Shown piece after piece: positions 33,696 to 42,600 of a stretch of 64,000 nt of DNA. Every line of letters starts with the position of its first letter. Position 1 is the stretch's first letter. Made by a program: the position numbers and the translations under genes. The stretch spans positions 15,864,639 through 15,928,638 of the forward strand of contig NC_064039.1 in NCBI RefSeq assembly GCF_932526225.1. Direction: 5' to 3'. The notes under the pieces were generated by a model. It saw nothing but the letters and a program-made list of their open reading frames with translations, made no database searches and was not told where the DNA came from. Origin of the DNA: Nematostella vectensis. Its lineage: Eukaryota > Cnidaria > Anthozoa > Actiniaria > Edwardsiidae.

Positions 33696-36600
33696 GACCA
33701 AGCCACGACATCCGATATTTGGCATTACAGTCCCAAGGCAGAGAGTTACCTTATGAGCGAGGTCTCGTGCGGTGGTCATGAAGCCTCGTTAGTGGAGTGT
33801 AAGCACGTGGGATTTGGGCCAATCAAATGCGACGAGGGATTTCCGGTCATTATCAAGTGCATGCGATCAGATCCTGTCAGACAGGTAAGCCCGGGGAACG
33901 TCCCCTTTAAAAGTCACATTTGTTTTGTTCCACAGCGAGCTCAGAACAGCCGAAGGGATAAGAGCCCCTAAATATCTTTGCCTGGCGTTCCTAATCACCG
34001 CCTGCTTTAGATAAGAAGTCTTTCATCTCCTTCACACTCCGCCGAGGTGCAGTAGTGGCAGTCTAGTCCCCGAGTCCCTGGCGGTCTGTTCGGGATTGCT
34101 GTGGTGGCTGTGAGGCAAAAGGGACTGGGAAAAGTCAGCCCAGAGGGTGTCTGATGATGTCACCGAACCAACCACAGGCAACCTGAAATAGCACACGAAA
34201 CGCCCGAGAACTAGGCTACAGTAGTGACATTTTCGAGAATAATTCTCCCGTGCTCTCATACTACCCTGTCTTAACCAGATCTCTGGATTTGTAACGCAAT
34301 TGCTTTGGTTTGCTTTTTCAGCCTGAGACTGTGCGCTTGCGCAGTGGGGTTCAGCTGTGGGAAGGTCGTGTTGAAGTGACAAGCGATCGATACAGAAATT
34401 ACTGGGGCTCCGTGTGTGACGATAGGTTCACACATAAGGAAGCAAATGTGGTGTGCAGAGCACTCGGGTGGGGGACGGCGAAATACGTGTACCGGAACGC
34501 CTGGTTCGGACAGGCAACGGGGAAGGTAAGTCCAGCTCTGTAGAGAGGGGGGACATGGAGGCAGAAATAAACAGAGGGTATTGACAGGGGGCAGGGAAGG
34601 GGCAGTGGCAAAGGGACAGGGGGGCAATGGCAGAGAGACAGGGGGAGGGGCAGTGGCAGAGGGACAGGGGGAGGGGACAACGACAGAGAGACAGGTGGAT
34701 GGGGAAATGGCAGAGGGACAGGTGGATGGGGAAATGGCAGAGGGACAGGTGGATGGGGAAATGGCAGAGGGACAGGTGGAGGGGAAACAACAGGGGAACT
34801 GGATGATGGAGGAGTAATGACAGGGGGACGGGGAGTGGGACAGGTCAAAAGGGTGGGAAAAAGACAAGTTAAGGAAGAAATTTGCAAAGGGGTAAGGGTC
34901 TAAGGTCAAGAAAATAAAACAATCGAGTTTGGAATTTATGAATTTTGACTACAAAGCCAGCTTTAAGGGACACTTGCTATAGTAAAACAGCTCCTCCTGT
35001 CTAAGTGTAATTAGTAGAAAGGAACCAACTATCCATGTAATAATCGGATAGTTGGGTTATAATCTTAGGATCTCATTTCTTAACTCTATACCATTTTCCA
35101 TTTTTCCATTCTCCTCCGCTCAATGTGAGAAGTTCAAAATTACTTCTTTAAAAGATCTGGTCTGCTTTAAGAGATCTTGTGTGCTGGTCTGCAACTCAAA
35201 TAGAAAAGGAAACTTATGTTTTCCCTATGTTATTATCGTCATTGATCGTCAATTTCAATTGTATGCTGTTATAGATCTTAATGGAAAATGTCTAATACGT
35301 TCAATTGCATGCTTGTCATAGACCATTTCAAATAATTTTAATTGAATGCTGTTATAGATCGTCATAGACCATGTCTATTACTTCCAATTGTATGCTGTTA
35401 TAGATCTTCATGGACCATGTCTATTACTTCCAATTGTATGCTGTTATAGATCTTCATGGACGATGTATAATACTTCCAATTGTATGCTGTTATAGATCTT
35501 CATGGACGATGTATAATACTTCCAATTGTATGCTGTTATAGATCTTCATGGACGATGTATAATACTTCCAATTGTATGCTGTTATAGATCTTCATGGACG
35601 ATGTATAATACTTCCAATTGTATGCTGTTATATATCTTCATGTACGATGTATAATACTTCCAATTGTATGCTGTTATAGATCTTCATGGACGATGTTTCG
35701 TGCCGAGGTTGGGAGAAAAACCTGCATAGCTGCAAATATCGCAACAGCCGCCGGGGGAACTGCGACCACTACGAGGACGTGGGCGTTAGATGCAATGCAC
35801 CAACGCTATATAACCACAAGGTAACTCTTATATGACGCTTTATAGCCATAAGGTAACTCTTATATGACCCTATATAACCACAATGTAACTCTTATATGAC
35901 GCTATAAAACCACAAGGTAACTCTTATATGACGCTTTATAACCATCAGGTAACTCTTATATGACGCTTTATAACCACAAGGTAACACTATTATATGACGC
36001 TATATAACCACAAGGTAACACTATTATATGACACTATATAACCACAAGGTAACACTATTATATGACGCTATATAACCACAAGGTAACTCTTATATGACGC
36101 TTTATAACACGAAGGTAACTCTTATATGACTCATTATAACCATAAGGTAACTCTTATATGACGCTATATAACCACAAGGTAACTCTTATATGTTAACACT
36201 ATATGACGCTATATAACCACAGGTTAACACTCTTATATGACGCTATATAACCACAAGGTAACACTATTATATGACGCTTTATAACCACAAGGTAACACTA
36301 TTATATGACGCTACATAAACGCAAGGTAACACTATTATATGACGCTATATAACCACAAGGTAACAGTCTTAAATGACGCTATATAACCACAGGTAACACT
36401 ATTATATGACGCTATATAACCACAGGTAACACTATTATATGACGTTATATAACCACAAGGTAACACTATTATATGACGCTATATAACCACAAGGTAACTC
36501 TTATATGACGCTTTATAACACGAAGGTAACTCTTATATGACTCATTATAACCATAAGGTAACTCTTATATGACGCTATATAACCACAAGGTAACTCTTAT

Positions 36601-39600
36601 ATGTTAACACTATATGACGCTATATAACCACAGGTTAACACTCTTATATGACGCTATATAACCACAAGGTAACACTATTATATGACCGCTATATAACCAC
36701 AAGGTAACACTATTATATGACGCTATATAACAACAAGTTAACACTAATATATGACGCTACATAAACACAAGGTAACACTATTATATGACGCTATATAACC
36801 ACAGCTTAACACTCTTATATGACGCTATATAAGCACAAGGTAACAGTCTTAAATGACGCTATATAGCCACAGGTTAACGCCCTTATATGACGCTATATAA
36901 CCACAGGTAACACTATTATATGACGTTATATAAACAGAAGGTAAGGCTATTATATGACGCTATATAACCACAAGGTTCCACTATCATATAACACTATATG
37001 AACACAAGGTAAGACTATTATATGACGCTATATAGCCACTAGTTAATACCATTATATGACGCCATTACGGTATAGATAAACTATATGAAATGTTAATGAC
37101 AAGGTATAGATAAGATATATGTGTTCAAAGCTACTAGTTATAAATAAACTATATGTATTCAAAGCTACTAGGTATAGGTAAACTATATGAGTGCATAGCT
37201 GTATAGTATAAATAAACTATATGTGTGCATAGCTATAGGGTGTATAGATAAACTATATGTAATCATAGCTACAAGTTATAGATAAAATAAATGTATTCAT
37301 AGCTACAAGGTATAGATAAACTAAATGTATTCATAGCTACAAGGTATAGATAAACTATATGTATTCATAGCTACAAGGTATAGATAAACTATATGTATTC
37401 ATAGCTACAAGGTATAGATAAACTATATGTATTCATAGCTACAAGGTATAGATCAACTATAAGTGTGCATAGCTACAAGGTATAGATAAACTATTTGTGT
37501 GCATAGCTACAGGGTATAGATAAACTATATGTGTGCATAGCTACAAGATATAGATAAACTATATGTATTCATAGCTACAAGGTATAGATAAACTATATGT
37601 ATTCATAGCTACAAGGTATAGATAAACCATTTGTGTGCATAGCTACAAGGTATAGATAAACTATATGTGTGCATAGCTACAAGGTATAGATAAACTATAT
37701 GTATTCATAACTACAAGGTATAGATAAACTATATGTATTCATAGCTACAAGGTATAGATAAACTATATGTGTGCATAGCTACAAGGTATAGATAAACTAT
37801 ATGTATTCATAGCTACAAGGTATAGATAAACTATATGTGTGCATAGCTACAAGGTATAGATAAACTATATGTATTCATAGCTACAAGGTATAGATAAACT
37901 ATATGTATTCATAGCTACAAGGTATAGATAAACTATATGTGTGCATAGCTACAAGGTATAGATAAACTATAAGTATTCATAGCTACAAGGTATAGATAAA
38001 CTATATGTGTGCATACCTACAAGGTATGGATAAACTATATGTATTCATAGCTACAAGGTATAGATAAACTATATGTGTAAATAGCTACAAGGTATAGATA
38101 AAATATATGTATTCATAGCTTTATGGTATAGATAAAGTATGTGTATTCAATGCTACATGATATATGATGTAGCTATGTACTCATAGCTACAATATACCAA
38201 AAACTGGTAGTCTACTCTGCCAATTTTTTAATAAGACTTATTATATGACGCTATATAACCACAAGGTAACACTATTATATGACGCTATATAACCACAAGG
38301 TAACACTATTATATGGCGCTATATAACCACAAGGTAACTCTTATATGACGCTTTATAACACGAAGGTAACTCTTATATGACTCATTATAACCATAAGGTA
38401 ACTCTTATATGACGCTATATAACCACAAGGTAACTCTTATATGTTAACACTATATGACGCTATATAACAACAGGTTAACACTCTTATATGACGCTATATA
38501 ACCACAAGGTAACACTATTATATGACGCTATATAACCACAAGGTAACACTATTATATGACGCTATATAATCACAGGTTAACACTCTTATATGACGCTATA
38601 TAACCATTATATGACGCTATATAACCACAAGGTAACACTATTATATGACGCTATATAACAACAAGTTAACACTAATATATGACGCTACATAAACACAAGG
38701 TAACACTATTATATGACGCTATATAACCACAGCTTAACACTCTTATATGACGCTATATAAGCACAAGGTAACAGTCTTAAATGATGCTATATAGCCACAG
38801 ATTAACGCCCTTGTATGACGCTATGTAACCACAAGTAACACTATTATATAACGTTATATAACCACAAGGTAACACTATTATATGACGCTATATAACCACA
38901 AGATAACTCTCATATGACGCTTTATAATACGAAGGTAACTCTTATATGACTCATTATAACCATAAGGTATCTCTTATACGACGCTATATAACCACAATGT
39001 AACTCTTATATGTTAACACTATATGACGCTATATAATCACAGGTTAACACTCTTATATGACGCTATATAACCACAAAATAACACTATTATATGACGCTAT
39101 ATAACCACAAGGTAACACTATTATATGACGCTATATAACAACAAGTTAACACTAATATATGACGCTACATAAACACAAGGTAACACTATTATATGACGCT
39201 ATATAACCACAGCTTAACACTCTTATATGACGCTATATAAGCACAAGGTAACAGTCTTAAATGACGCTATATAACCACAGGTAACACTATTATATGACGC
39301 TATATAACCACAGGTAACACTATTATATGACGTTATATAAACAGAAGGTAAGGCTATTATATGACGCTATATAACCACAAGGTTCCACTATCATATAACA
39401 CTATATGAACACAAGGTAAAACTATTATATGACGCTATATAGCCACTAGTTAATACCATTATATGACGCCATTACGGTATAGATAAACTATATGAAATGT
39501 TAATGACAAGGTATAGATAAGATATATGTGAACAAAGCTACTAGTTATAAATAAACTATATGTATTCAAAGCTACTAGGTATAGGTAAACTATATGAGTG

Positions 39601-42600
39601 CATAGCTGTATGGTATAAATAAACTATATGTGTGCATAGCTGTATGGTATAAATAAACTATATGTGTGCATAGCTATAGGGTGTATAGATAAACTATATG
39701 TAATCATAGCTACAAGTTATAGATAAACTAAATGTATTCATAGCTATATGGTTAGATAAACTATATATGTGCATACCTACAAGGTATAGATAAACTATAT
39801 GTATTCATAGCTACAAGGTATAGATAAACTATATGTGTGCATAGCTACAAGGTATAGATAAAATATATGTATTCATAGCTTTATGGTATAGATAAAGTAT
39901 GTGTATTCAATGCTACATGGTATATGATGTAGCTATGTACTCATAGCTACAATATACCAAAAACTGGTAGTCGACTCTGCCAATTTTTTTTTTAATAAGA
40001 CTTCTTCAGTCTGCCCTTAGAGACGAAAATTTGACAGAGTCGATTACCAGTTTTTGGTGTTTTGTAATTATTCTTCTGGTTCACGAACACGACAATTTGG
40101 GCTTTTTGTATTTACTCATAGCTAAAAGGTTCTTAGAATATGAGTATGTGTGCATAGCTACAAGGTATAAATAACTATATGTATGCATAGATACAAGGTA
40201 TAAATAACTATATGTATGTATAGCAGCTACATGGTATAACTATATGTATGCTTAGCCACAAACTATATGTATGTAGCGGAATACCCCATCATTACTGCAT
40301 CTTTTGATTGTTGGGGGTTTGTGCGTTTATAGATTCGCCTAACTGGTGGAGAAACCGACATGGATGGCCGAGTAGAGTTCTTTATGGATGGTCAGTGGGG
40401 CACGGTGTGCGGGGACTCATGGGGGCTGAAAGAAGCCATTGTTGTTTGTCGGCATCTCGAGCTCGGGTTCGCTAAAGAGTTTCTGACGTTGGAATCTGAA
40501 TCTGAGGGTAATGTGAGCATGGTCGATACGAGATGTACAGTGAGTATCTGATCACGTACTTTATTCTCATTATGAATATTGCGAAATGTAAAAACTGATG
40601 CTCAAGATTATCGATTCACGAAGGGAAGGAAATCACTAGGTAGCCCAGTGTGATAGCGCGTCAGCGTGTGGGGCCTCTCACCTCTGCTGAAACGGGTTCC
40701 ATTCCCGGTCGAGACATGGATAGTATCTTTCTTTTCTCGGCCCTGAATTTGACTTGTTGAACGTATGTGAGCTTACTAGAAGCTTGTATTCTTCAGTTCG
40801 AAGACGGGGCATAGAATGTGAAACGCTTTCGATCATCTTGTCATGCTAGAAGGTGCTAGAAATCAACAATAATAATTCTATTATGTTAGATTTAACCGCG
40901 TGCAAAATAAATCCATATAAATAGACCCATGCAATTTTTATAACTTGTTTGTCCAGCAATGATGCTCTGATGCAATGACGCTCTTTTTCCTTCTTCTATT
41001 AAAGGTTCTAGAATATTACAAGTGCTTTTGACTCTTTTCAGGGAAAGGAGCGGTCGTTGCTTCAATGCCGCCAAAGGATCTCTCAGTCGAGGTGTCCTAC
41101 TAACATGCGGGCAGGTGTCAGATGTGTGAAAAGTAAGTTGTTAGAGAGACTTCATTGATCTTTACATCATTCGTACATTGCAATGGGCGACTTACAATAA
41201 GACCTTGTACAATAAGAAATAAGAATTTGAACCATAAGAACTTGCGCGCTCCCACAAAATAACAAAAAAAAACTTATTTAGCCAATAGGAATCAGCCAAA
41301 AAGTTTTAGCCCTCGGAGGGAGCTTATTTTTATTTAAAATATTTTTACTTTACTTTTTGTGTTTAGTTTTGCGCAATTTTGGCACTTTCACGAACACTGT
41401 TACCACGCAAAAACCTTGAGAGCAAGAAAACAGGGGCAACCATTGCGGAAAGACCGTCACCCACACACATTCCGCAAATTCTATAAAGTCCGATAAAATC
41501 GATAAATAATAATTATAATCCGTATGAAAATACAACCCTACATGTAATCTCTATAAGAAAATTCAGTTTTCAACTGTTTGGTACTGCAAAATCAGTCCAA
41601 ATAATGTCAGCTAAACGTTTCAGTAAAAAAAGGCGTCAGGTTTAGGGGCCGTTAGCATACTTTTCCCCAAATGAAACTCCCCCCCCCCCCCCCCCCCCCC
41701 AAAACTCCTCCTCAGTAAATCCTTTTAACGCGCCTGATTTATTGAATAACACAGATATATTTGCGTGTAGAATAAAAAAAATATCCTGTCTAGTGTCTCA
41801 CAAACATTCTCTTATTCTTGTCAGAGTTGCCTGATTTGGTGGTAAACATAGAGGAACTTGGAAACGACCGTAACTACCGCATCGATCAGATACCGCTGGC
41901 GTATCTTTCATGCGCCTTTGAAGAAAACTGTCTTTCTGCTTCGGCCAATAGGGACTGGCCTCAAAGGCATTTCAACATGTTCAACAGGCGCTTGATAAGG
42001 TTTTCAAACCGGATCGAGAACCGTGGACTTGATCACTTTAAACCCAAGTCGGACAAATCCCAATGGACGTGGCATTCTTGTCACAAGCATTATCACTCCA
42101 TGGAAGTTTTCAGTACATATGATCTAATAGGTGTGTACAATGTAAGACTGCAAGACAGGGGTAGGGGGAGGGGAGTATAGGGATTATCACTCCATGGGAG
42201 TGTTCAGCACCTATGATCTAATAGGTGTGTACAATGTAAGACTGCAAGACAGGGGGGAGGGGGGGGGTAACAAGCATTATCACTCCATGGAGGTGTTCAG
42301 TACATATGATGTAATAGGTGTGTACAATGTAAGACAGGGGGAGGGGGAGGGGGAGGGGGTAACAAGCATTATCACTCCATGGAGGTGTTCAGTACATATG
42401 ATCTAATAGGTGTGTACAATGTAAGACTGCAAGACAGGGGGGGGGGGGGGGGTAACAAGCATTATCACTCCATGGAGGTGTTCAGTACATATGATCTAAT
42501 AGGTGTGTACAATGTAAGACTGCAAGACAGGGGGGAGGGGGAGGGGGGTAACAAGCATTATCACTCCATGGAGGTGTTCAGTACATATGATCTAATAGGT

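Noticed and set aside
33494..33779. Poly-Tyr and poly-Asn open frames
   Set aside because: They arise from the (TTA)n run before exon 4 of gene B.
34271..34909. Minus-strand proline-rich frame of 212 codons
   Set aside because: It is antisense to exon 5 of gene B and the G-rich minisatellite; frames in all three phases there are open for compositional reasons.
40638..40722. Functional tRNA gene
   Set aside because: The B box is good, but the acceptor stem and anticodon arm could not be paired; kept only as a SINE-type remnant.
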